From contig JAPKYS010000056.1 in assembly GCA_026394195.1 (NCBI GenBank), forward strand, positions 1 through 60,543: a stretch of DNA of 60,543 nucleotides. Reading direction: 5' to 3'. The notes under the pieces were generated by a model. The model was not told the origin of the DNA and ran no database searches. It saw only the letters and a program-made list of their open reading frames with translations. This document shows, piece after piece, positions 50,715-58,278 of the stretch. Numbering within the stretch: position 1 is the first letter of the stretch; every line of letters starts with the position of its first letter. Source of the stretch: a bacterium. GTDB taxonomy: Bacteria; Electryoneota; B3-LCP. The translations under genes and the position numbers were made by a program.

Positions 50715-52037
50715 TTATTTTCCCCTTAGCTTCATTCCCTGCTGCTTCAATTGATCCAACAGGACTGCTCCTAAAATGACTAACCCCAGGACAACTTTCT
50801 GAGTATAGCTCTCCACGTTGGTCAGGTTCATGCCGTTCTGGATAACCCCAATAATGAAGGCTCCGATCAAGGTGCCGAAGATGCGCCCTTCGCCACCACT
50901 CAAGCTGGTCCCTCCTACGACTACGGCGGCAATGACGTATAGTTCATAGCTCAAACCGTAGGTTGGTGCTCCGCTTTTCAATTGAGACGCCATGATCACT
51001 CCTCCCAACCCCGCCAGCATGCCACAAAGCGTGTAGACGAAGAGCAAGACCCGCTTGACCCGGATCCCTGCCAGCCGTGCAGCTTCGGCATTGCCGCCGA
51101 TGGCATAGATATACCTCCCCAGCGTCGTCCGAGCCATCATGATATGAGCGATCAAATACAGCAAGACCATTAAAATCACTGCATAAGGGATGCCCAGCAG
51201 CGGATCGGCGCCTCTACCCAGTCCGATGAAACCGTCCGGCAACTGGTAGATCGGCTTGCCCTGGGAGATGATATAGCCAAAACCCGCCGCCACCTGCATC
51301 ATCGCCAGGGTGGCAATGAAGGGTGGGATGCGGAAACGTGTAATCATCAATCCGCTGAACAGCCCGACCAGACCGCAGAGCAGTATCCCACCCATGCTGC
51401 CCAGAACCATGACTCCTGAAGAAGCCGATTCGCCTCCAAGCGCGCTGATCAACCAGGCAGTAACCACCGCTGAAAGAGCCAGCAGACTCCCCACCGAAAG
51501 ATCGATTCCCGCCGTGATGATGATCATGGTCATACCGATGGCGATGATGGCGATAACCGTGATCTGATTTGCTACGTTGCGGAGATTGTCAGCCAGAAGA
51601 AAGGTCGGCCAGCGGAAAGTGGGGGGGAGCAGTACGGGTAAAGAAGCGAAAGCCGGTAGTTGATTCTTGATCGATTCGACAGTCGGCGCGAAGTTTGGAG
51701 TCGTTACAAACCAACTGAAGCCTTCACCCGAATCAACCAGGCATTCCAGTTCGCTGCGGAGCTTCAACGGTTCGCCGTTTAGTGATTTTATCCTGCTGAA
51801 CTTTTGGGATGCCAATTCAGCGCTCAGACGGCTGGTAAACAGGAGGTCTTCACTGCTGGATCCGGCAAGTATCAATACTCCCTGCTCCGGCGTGGCTTGA
51901 CGAGAAAGCTCCCGGGCTAACAGCCGTGCGGCGTTTTCACCGGATGGCTGTTGTTCACTTAAAGTCAGAACGGAGAACAGGATGCAGAGCAGGAGCAGTA
52001 CGCCCAACATGCCGTAATGACTGATGAAACGGGACAT
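50715..52037 (-). CDS. Ribose-type sugar ABC transporter permease
   Basis: Start taken at ATG 52037 (440 residues), just before the first helix; the open frame extends 39 residues further upstream without clear homology. The RbsC-type core is clear: AGIDLSVGSLLALSAVV, GGNAEAARLAGIRVKRV and VVGGTSLSGGEGRIFGT. Between the first and second helices lies a periplasmic insert of roughly 110 residues (about 28-135), not present in classical RbsC. The gene runs opposite to its binding protein and ATPase, an unusual arrangement for this transporter class. It lies 57 bp upstream of the mannosidase, same strand. Confidence 0.9.
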   Translation of the reverse strand: MSRFISHYGMLGVLLLLCILFSVLTLSEQQPSGENAARLLARELSRQATPEQGVLILAGSSSEDLLFTSRLSAELASQKFSRIKSLNGEPLKLRSELECLVDSGEGFSWFVTTPNFAPTVESIKNQLPAFASLPVLLPPTFRWPTFLLADNLRNVANQITVIAIIAIGMTMIIITAGIDLSVGSLLALSAVVTAWLISALGGESASSGVMVLGSMGGILLCGLVGLFSGLMITRFRIPPFIATLAMMQVAAGFGYIISQGKPIYQLPDGFIGLGRGADPLLGIPYAVILMVLLYLIAHIMMARTTLGRYIYAIGGNAEAARLAGIRVKRVLLFVYTLCGMLAGLGGVIMASQLKSGAPTYGLSYELYVIAAVVVGGTSLSGGEGRIFGTLIGAFIIGVIQNGMNLTNVESYTQKVVLGLVILGAVLLDQLKQQGMKLRGK

Positions 52038-52193
52038 TCCCGTGCGGCTAAGCTTTTGGGTTTTGTTTTGCAATGGATGACCGGCGGTTGCAGTCGATAA
52101 TATACGACATCTCATCGGTCTGCCAAAGTGTAAAGTGTTAAAAATCCTTTTCAAGAGTCTGTGATGCTCACCAATAGACCCGCATCATTTCGC

Positions 52194-52222
52194 TTGAATT
52201 CGCAGAGAGAATCAATTATATT
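52194..52222 (+). promoter_or_regulatory. Promoter of the sugar-binding protein gene
   Basis: TTGAAT (52194-52199), 17-bp spacer, TATATT (52217-52222), in the divergent spacer between permease and binding-protein genes. Confidence 0.55.
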
Positions 52223-52307
52223 TCTATATCTCCATCTTCTCTCGCGGTAAATTCAACTGAAGTCACCCCCAAAATCATCCACGTCCCAATAAATCTCGGA
52301 GTAATAC

Positions 52308-53264
52308 ATGCGTTTTGCCAAATTGAATTTTGTTCTCGCTCTGCTGCTGGCTTTGATGCTGAGTACCTCTGGCTGCGGCAAGAGAGAACAGCAACCTGGT
52401 ACCCCAAAACAAAGCGGAGCTAATTTTATCATCGGTGTCTCACTGCTGACCCGAACTCACCCTTTCTACCAGGATCTGGAAGCCGGACTGCAGGAAGCCG
52501 CCAATGAGAACGGCTACCAGCTCATCGTGACGTCGGGCGAATTCGACGTGGCGAAGCAGAAAGACCAGTTGCAGGACTTCATCGTGCGCAAGGTCAATGC
52601 TATCATCGTCTCCCCCTGCGATTCCAAATCCATTGGCACTGCCATTCAGGCTGCCAATGACGCAGGAATCCCGGTCTTTACCGCCGACATCGCCTGTTTG
52701 GCTGCCGGGGTGAAAGTGGTATCGCACATCGCCTCGGATAACGTCGCCGGAGGACGTCTGGCGGCTCAAGCCATCGTCGCGGCTTTGAACGGTAGCGGCA
52801 AGGTTGCCATTATCGATCACCCGGAAGTGGAATCCGTGATACAGCGGGTCAGCGGATTCGAGGAGGAACTGGCGAAGACGCCCGGCGTCAAGATTGTTGC
52901 CAAGCTCACCGGACAGGGCAAGAAGGATCAGGCATTTCGTACTGCGGAAGATATCCTGCAGTCTCATCCCGATTTGAACGCCATTTTCGGCATCAATGAT
53001 GATTCCGCCTTAGGAGCTTTAGCTGCTGTTGAAAAAGCGGGGAAATCGGGGAAGGTGACCATCGTGGGATTTGACGCAGTGCCGGAAGCTCGTCAGGCGA
53101 TCAAGGAGGGGAAGATTTACGCCGACGTCATCCAGCAGCCCATCGAAATTGGTCGAATGACCATCAGAGCCATTAAATTCTATATCTCGGGCGGACAGGT
53201 TCCTGCTGCGGTTTTAATCCCCTGCGAACTCTTCAGTCAGAAAGAAGCTCTGACTGGGAAATGA
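52308..53264 (+). CDS. Sugar ABC transporter substrate-binding lipoprotein (RbsB type)
   Basis: A 318-residue protein. A signal peptide ends in a lipobox (LSTSGC), so the mature protein is lipid-anchored. The periplasmic-binding fold is that of RbsB: IGVSLLTRTHPFYQDL, VNAIIVSPCDSKSIG, and FGINDDSALGALAAVEKAG. It captures a sugar, likely a monosaccharide released nearby by the GH38 enzyme. Followed by the ATPase gene after 10 bp. Confidence 0.93.
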   Translation: MRFAKLNFVLALLLALMLSTSGCGKREQQPGTPKQSGANFIIGVSLLTRTHPFYQDLEAGLQEAANENGYQLIVTSGEFDVAKQKDQLQDFIVRKVNAIIVSPCDSKSIGTAIQAANDAGIPVFTADIACLAAGVKVVSHIASDNVAGGRLAAQAIVAALNGSGKVAIIDHPEVESVIQRVSGFEEELAKTPGVKIVAKLTGQGKKDQAFRTAEDILQSHPDLNAIFGINDDSALGALAAVEKAGKSGKVTIVGFDAVPEARQAIKEGKIYADVIQQPIEIGRMTIRAIKFYISGGQVPAAVLIPCELFSQKEALTGK

Positions 53265-53274
53265 CCGCCCGCAA

Positions 53275-54762
53275 ATGAGCTCAGACGGAACTCCACTGCT
53301 GCGTCTGCAGGGTCTCCGCAAGGTTTTCCCGGGCGTTGTGGCTATCGGCTCAGCTTCGTTGGAATTGCTGCGGGGTGAAATCCACGCGCTGGTAGGTGAA
53401 AACGGCGCAGGGAAAAGTACGCTGATCAAGGTTCTGACCGGTGTGCATCGACCCGATGCCGGAGAAATTTTCTTGGAAGGAAAGAGCGTCGCCTTTGACA
53501 CACCGCTGGAGGCTCAGAGCGCTGGGTTGGCGACCATCTATCAAGAATTTACACTGATACCGGCATTGACCGTCAGAGAGAACCTGTTTTTGGGCCGGGA
53601 ACGTTCGAAACACGGATTTATCGATGCTTCCTTAGAGTACCAACAAGCAGCAAGTTTGCTGCAAAAGCTGGGTCTGGACGTCGATCCCGATGCGATCGTT
53701 TCCGATCTCAGGGTGGCTCAGCAACAATTGGTCGAAATCGCCCGAGCCCTGGCGTCGGATGCAGCTCTGCTGATTATGGATGAACCCACGGCAGCGCTAA
53801 CGCCGCGCGAGGTTGAAAAACTCTTCTCCATCCTGCGGGAATTGGCGGAACGCGGTATTGGCATTATCTTCATCAGCCATCGGCTGGACGAAGTGCTGGA
53901 GATCGCCGATCGCATCACCGTCATGCGGGATGGTGAAACCATTGCCACCCGCAAAACCGGCGACGTCACCCGCCAGCAGTTGATTGAACTGATGGTGGGG
54001 AGGTCTCTGGATCAGGAATTTCCCAAAATCCCTGCTGTGCGGGGCGACGTCTGTCTGGAGGTGCGGCAGCTTTCGGGTGGATTCGTAGAGAATATTTGCT
54101 TTAAGGTCCATCGCGGCGAGATATTGGGGTTGGCGGGGCTGATGGGATCGGGTCGCACGGAAACCGCCCGCATGATCTTCGGCGCAGATCCCAGGTCCAG
54201 TGGTGAAATCCTCCTGGATGGCAGTCCTATCGATCTTCGCAGCCCGCTGGATGCCATACGCCACGGAATCTGCCTGCTGACGGAGGACCGTAAATCGCAG
54301 GGATTGGTGCTGAAGGCTTCGGTCAGAGACAACTTCGCCCTGCCCAATCTATCCAACTGGTCGAACTTCGGATGGATCAACCAGAGTGAAGAGACGACTC
54401 GCTTTCTACACCATATAGAGAGTCTCAAAATCCGATTGGCGGACCCCGAACAACCTGCGGATAGCCTTTCCGGCGGCAATCAACAGAAACTACTGCTCGC
54501 ACGCTGGCTGGAAAGCCACTCCCGCGTGCTGATCTTCGATGAACCCACGCGCGGCATCGACGTGGGAGCCAAGTACGAGTTATATCTGCTCCTGAACGCG
54601 CTCGCCGCCCAGGGCAAGGCGGTGATCATGATCTCATCCGAATTACCGGAGATCCTGGGCATGAGCGATCGCATTCTGGTGATGCGGGCAGGTAAAATCA
54701 GCGGTGAAATAACAGATGTGGCAGAAGCCTCGCAGGAACGGGTGATGGCGCTGGCGGTGTAG
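53275..54762 (+). CDS. Sugar ABC transporter ATP-binding protein (RbsA/MglA type)
   Basis: A 495-residue protein with two fused nucleotide-binding domains. First: Walker A GENGAGKST, signature LRVAQQQLVEIARAL and Walker B LLIMDEPTAAL. Second: the degenerate Walker A GLMGSGRTE usual for the family, signature SGGNQQKLLLARWL and Walker B LIFDEPTRGIDVGAK. It powers sugar import with the divergent permease. Confidence 0.95.
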   Translation: MSSDGTPLLRLQGLRKVFPGVVAIGSASLELLRGEIHALVGENGAGKSTLIKVLTGVHRPDAGEIFLEGKSVAFDTPLEAQSAGLATIYQEFTLIPALTVRENLFLGRERSKHGFIDASLEYQQAASLLQKLGLDVDPDAIVSDLRVAQQQLVEIARALASDAALLIMDEPTAALTPREVEKLFSILRELAERGIGIIFISHRLDEVLEIADRITVMRDGETIATRKTGDVTRQQLIELMVGRSLDQEFPKIPAVRGDVCLEVRQLSGGFVENICFKVHRGEILGLAGLMGSGRTETARMIFGADPRSSGEILLDGSPIDLRSPLDAIRHGICLLTEDRKSQGLVLKASVRDNFALPNLSNWSNFGWINQSEETTRFLHHIESLKIRLADPEQPADSLSGGNQQKLLLARWLESHSRVLIFDEPTRGIDVGAKYELYLLLNALAAQGKAVIMISSELPEILGMSDRILVMRAGKISGEITDVAEASQERVMALAV

Positions 54763-54848
54763 CAAAGTTTCAAGGAATAACCATTGCATTATAGCCGAAC
54801 TTGGGCTACATTTCACATCAATCGACGATATAACACAGCGGAGGACAA

Positions 54849-56297
54849 ATGCGCTGCTCAATCACTCTAATCCTGGGACTGTTCTGCCTTGCGACCCTGA
54901 CCAGCGGACAGCCCTTTTATGTGGGAACTTACGGCGGCAATCCGCACTGCGAATTCTGCCACGCCACCGGTGCTGATCCCACCAATCAATTCACCCACTG
55001 GAATAGAACTCCACACGCCGGCGCCTACGATGATTACCCCGAAGTGCAGTGGGATTCCAACTGTCTTCCCTGCCACACCACCGGCTGGGATTTATCTCAT
55101 TCCAACCACGGTTTCGACGATTATTTCTTCCAGAGTGATACGGTTGGCATGCAGAGTATGCGCAACGTGCAATGCGAAGCCTGCCACGGACCGACCGATC
55201 AGGTTCCGCACCCCGCCACCACCGTGATCGATCGGCATTCGGAACTCTGCGGCGGTTGCCATACCGGAATGGGTAAACCGACCTATGACGATTGGCTGTC
55301 AGGACCGCACGCACTTAATGCCCCTGCTGCCGCGCAAAATCAGGCTTGCGCCCGATGTCATGAAGCAGAGTCCGCAGCCTTTTTCCACCGCACCGGAACC
55401 GTGATGCCCTCGCTGCCCAGCGACCCGGTCTGGCAAACCACCTGCTCAGCCTGCCATGCAACTCATGCGCGCCCGGTCTTTGGTGCCCAGCTCTACATGT
55501 CTCCGGATTCAACCTGCCGCGCCTGCCACAACATGGAAGACGCCGCTGTCGGAGCAGTCCCTCATGCGCCGCAGCACAACATGCTGGTGGGAATGGGCAC
55601 CGGAGCCTACGAATGGCCCGGCTATACCTACAATAATTCCTGCCACAACTGCATGGTCCCCGGAACGTGTGCCTTGTGTCATATGGACGTGGTGAACTAC
55701 AGTGGGCAGGATAGCTTACTGACCGGGCACACTTTCGCAGTGCGAATCGAAACCTGCATTGTCTGCCATCCCGACTGGGTTCCACCGGATTCCAGCTTCG
55801 ACTTTCTGGGCATGCAGACCATCATCGATAGTTTGTGCGCAGAACTCGATACTCTGCTCGGAGTCGCGGATACGACGCTGATTGAATGGCAACAGGCCAA
55901 ATTCGATTATGATTTCGTCGTTAATGACGGCAGCCGCGGCATCCACAACTTCTTCTATGCTGAAGATCTACTGGTATCTTCCATTGAAGGACTGAGTGCC
56001 GTTTCGGGTATCACCCCTCTGAAACCGATTGCTCCCCAGGGATTCCAGGTCTCCGTCTCGCCAAATCCCTTTAATCCCATAACCACTATCAGCTACGAGC
56101 TGCGAGCTGCGAGTTTCGTGAATCTGTCTGTCTACGATATTTCAGGACAGAAGGTGGTAGAACTGGTGAATGGTGTAAATGGGGTCGGCGAGCATCGTGT
56201 GACCCTTGATGGATCACGGTTAGCGTCGGGAATCTATCTTTATCAGCTTGAGGCAGGAGAGCACTGGGCGGCAGGGAAGCTGGTGCTATTAAAATAG
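54849..56297 (+). CDS. Secreted nine-heme c-type cytochrome with T9SS sorting domain
   Basis: A 482-residue protein with signal peptide CSITLILGLFCLATLTSGQ. Nine CxxCH sites (CEFCH, CLPCH, CEACH, CGGCH, CARCH, CSACH, CRACH, CALCH, CIVCH) bind hemes; a tenth pair, CHNCM, lacks the His. The layout resembles doubled-CXXCH and cytochrome c554-like families. Residues about 395-482 form a type A CTD (VSPNPFNPITT...GKLVLLK), so the heme protein is predicted to be exported to the cell surface, which suggests electron transfer outside the cell. A heptamer array lies inside the CTD coding sequence (56091-56118). Confidence 0.93.
   Translation: MRCSITLILGLFCLATLTSGQPFYVGTYGGNPHCEFCHATGADPTNQFTHWNRTPHAGAYDDYPEVQWDSNCLPCHTTGWDLSHSNHGFDDYFFQSDTVGMQSMRNVQCEACHGPTDQVPHPATTVIDRHSELCGGCHTGMGKPTYDDWLSGPHALNAPAAAQNQACARCHEAESAAFFHRTGTVMPSLPSDPVWQTTCSACHATHARPVFGAQLYMSPDSTCRACHNMEDAAVGAVPHAPQHNMLVGMGTGAYEWPGYTYNNSCHNCMVPGTCALCHMDVVNYSGQDSLLTGHTFAVRIETCIVCHPDWVPPDSSFDFLGMQTIIDSLCAELDTLLGVADTTLIEWQQAKFDYDFVVNDGSRGIHNFFYAEDLLVSSIEGLSAVSGITPLKPIAPQGFQVSVSPNPFNPITTISYELRAASFVNLSVYDISGQKVVELVNGVNGVGEHRVTLDGSRLASGIYLYQLEAGEHWAAGKLVLLK
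56091..56118. repeat. Heptamer array inside a CTD coding region
   Basis: AGCTACG AGCTGCG AGCTGCG AGTTTCG, 7-bp period, encoding SYELRAASF. The unit resembles those at 12196 and 14534. Confidence 0.65.
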
Positions 56298-56309
56298 CAC
56301 TCAGCACTC
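56296..56309. repeat. Heptamer array, AGCACTC, 2 units
   Basis: AGCACTC AGCACTC starting inside the stop codon of the cytochrome gene, with a partial third unit AGTG. Confidence 0.55.
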
Positions 56310-56334
56310 AGTGAAGAGGTGTCATAAAGTAGTT

Positions 56335-56371
56335 GCGTCAGGTCCTGCCCTGAAGGCGTGAGACCTGACGC
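56335..56371. terminator. Bidirectional terminator-like hairpin
   Basis: GCGTCAGGTC...GACCTGACGC, 10-bp perfect stem, between convergent genes, with TTTCATATTT after it. Confidence 0.6.
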
Positions 56372-56411
56372 TTTCATATTTGTCTGAATCACGGATGTCA
56401 CTGATTTTTTT

Positions 56412-56439
56412 GTAGGGGCGCAGCATGCTGTGCCCCTAC
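56412..56439. repeat. GTAGGGG palindrome, GCATGC core
   Basis: As 12269-12296 with one base changed in the right arm; a T-run precedes it. Confidence 0.75.
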
Positions 56440-56455
56440 GACTGATTGCAGAGTA

Positions 56456-58087
56456 CTATTTCATCAGCACCATCTTCCCGCTTGCCGTCATTTCGCCCGC
56501 CGTCAACCGGTAAACGTACACTCCCGCCGCCAGACCCGAGCCGTCGAAGGTGACGCTGTGCGATCCGGCTTCACGCATTCCATTCACGAGCTCCGTTACC
56601 TTCTTACCCACTATATTGTAAACGGACAGATTCACGAAGTTAGCAGCTGGTAGCTCGTAGCTGATAACCGTGGTCGGATTGAAGGGGTTGGGGTAAGCGC
56701 CTGACAGCGAGATTCCATGTGGCTGTGAGGTGATGACAGGCTGGACCTCCCATCCCGATGCATCGAAGGATTCACCTGTGCTGCTCCAATCGCCGATTGA
56801 CGGGGCATCGTTCCCCGCCTGCTTGATGAAGGACGCCATACTGGAATCCCAGGGATGTGTAGGATAACTCCCCACCAGGGCTTTGTACCAGTAGGTGCCG
56901 GGAGGCGCAGAACCCGGTACGGATTGCGTGCGCTGGCGGGTTACCGATGCGTTCGGTGGAACGTTAATCTGTACCGGACCGACAACGGGACCGTACAAAT
57001 TGCCATTTGGGAGGGTGATCATGATCCAGATCTGTATGGTCTGGCTGACGGCTTCATGGTTCTGGACTGAGATATCGTAGGTCAGATTTCCGCCTCCTGA
57101 AGGAACCGTCCAGATACCCACAGGCGCCAGGGTGATCTCAACGTCATGAACCCGCTGATCGTAACCCAGCGCGCCGATATCGTTGCGAGTTCCATCGAGA
57201 TCGTAATATTGCATGGCTGGGTTACCTGCGTCGATGCAGGGTGATTTTGAGGAATCGGGCGTGGGGAAATTAGCCCAGGTCACGTAGTACCGGTCATGTC
57301 CGGAGTAGGGAGCTCCGGTGAACAGCGGAGCGGTAGAGATCTCACCCGTTCCCGGCGCAGGAGTAAAGGGCTGCGGAGGCGAACCCTGCATGTAGTTCCC
57401 CTGAGCATTATTCCAGACGTCGTTATAGCTGATGGAAACCGGGGTTGACGGGTGCCGCAAAATCCCGTAGCGAGCATTGGACGCGAACACATTGTTCATC
57501 ATGATTACGTTCCCGCCTCCGGACCAGTCGTTGTAGCCGTCCCGGCCATTATCGACGATGGTGTTGTTGCGCAGATAAACGGTACCCAGGTAGGGGTAGA
57601 ATCCGTCGAAAAGGTTGTTGTCGATCACATTTTGATCGATGAAGGCTGTTCCTCCGAAATCATTCCAGATCTGGATACCGTGCCCACAGTTGTAGACGTG
57701 ACAGCGCCGCACTATTTTAGTACCGCTGGATGAATTCGGGTTCAGATGGATGCCGATGCATCCGGGAGCGCTGCCGCTCTGCTCGCTATTGCGAACCGAA
57801 AGATCCGAGATGACCAGATTGAGAACGCCATAAGGCGATGTAATAACATTATAGACGCCTCCGCCGTCTACAATGGTCTTATCCATGCCTGATCCAATGA
57901 GGGAGATTCCTTCGAGCATTTGCACGTTCTCGACGTAGACGCCCGGAGCGACCAGCACGGTATCACCCGGACTGGACGCATTAATCCCAGCCTGAATGGT
58001 TGGGTATTGCTGGGGGACGTTCCGAACCGTCGAGTTCACCGTCGCGACGACCATTAGGATCGCCAGAATCGAGAGACATTGACGCAT
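56456..58087 (-). CDS. Secreted right-handed beta-helix protein with T9SS sorting domain
   Basis: A 543-residue protein with signal peptide CLSILAILMVVATVNS. Residues 25-270 form a parallel beta-helix of the pectate-lyase/NosD kind: VPQQYPTIQAGINASSPGDTVLVAPG, then coils such as SDLSVRNSEQSG, YLRNNTIVDNGRDG and IMMNNVFASNARYGI. An Ig-like module (about 305-430) and a type A CTD (AYPNPFNPTT...KMVLMK) follow. Such helices bind or cut polysaccharides; no lyase catalytic residues could be assigned. Confidence 0.88.
   Translation of the reverse strand: MRQCLSILAILMVVATVNSTVRNVPQQYPTIQAGINASSPGDTVLVAPGVYVENVQMLEGISLIGSGMDKTIVDGGGVYNVITSPYGVLNLVISDLSVRNSEQSGSAPGCIGIHLNPNSSSGTKIVRRCHVYNCGHGIQIWNDFGGTAFIDQNVIDNNLFDGFYPYLGTVYLRNNTIVDNGRDGYNDWSGGGNVIMMNNVFASNARYGILRHPSTPVSISYNDVWNNAQGNYMQGSPPQPFTPAPGTGEISTAPLFTGAPYSGHDRYYVTWANFPTPDSSKSPCIDAGNPAMQYYDLDGTRNDIGALGYDQRVHDVEITLAPVGIWTVPSGGGNLTYDISVQNHEAVSQTIQIWIMITLPNGNLYGPVVGPVQINVPPNASVTRQRTQSVPGSAPPGTYWYKALVGSYPTHPWDSSMASFIKQAGNDAPSIGDWSSTGESFDASGWEVQPVITSQPHGISLSGAYPNPFNPTTVISYELPAANFVNLSVYNIVGKKVTELVNGMREAGSHSVTFDGSGLAAGVYVYRLTAGEMTASGKMVLMK
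56639..56666. repeat. Heptamer array inside a CTD coding region
   Basis: GTTAGCA GCTGGTA GCTCGTA GCTGATA on the plus strand, encoding ISYELPAAN on the minus. Same position in the CTD as 56091 and 58459. Confidence 0.6.
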
Positions 58088-58176
58088 TTTAACCTCCGTA
58101 AGGATATGTTTTATGCTTCAGATGATATCGTCTTCGCTCCGCCTCCATGAAGGAAGCTCGAAGAGGACAAAATTTC

Positions 58177-58203
58177 ACGCAGAGAACGCAGAGAACGCAG
58201 AGA
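58177..58203. repeat. Nonamer array, ACGCAGAGA, 3 units
   Basis: Three exact copies, followed by a looser CACAAAGA-type array up to about 58243. Confidence 0.75.
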
Positions 58204-58257
58204 AGATAAAAATATCTCTCACAAAGACACAAAGAAGCAAAGATTGTTTTTTAAATT

Positions 58258-58278
58258 CTCCAATCTCCAATCTCCAAT
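58258..58278. repeat. Heptamer array, CTCCAAT, 3 exact units
   Basis: Ends on the first base of the stop codon (minus strand) of the FG-GAP gene. Confidence 0.8.
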
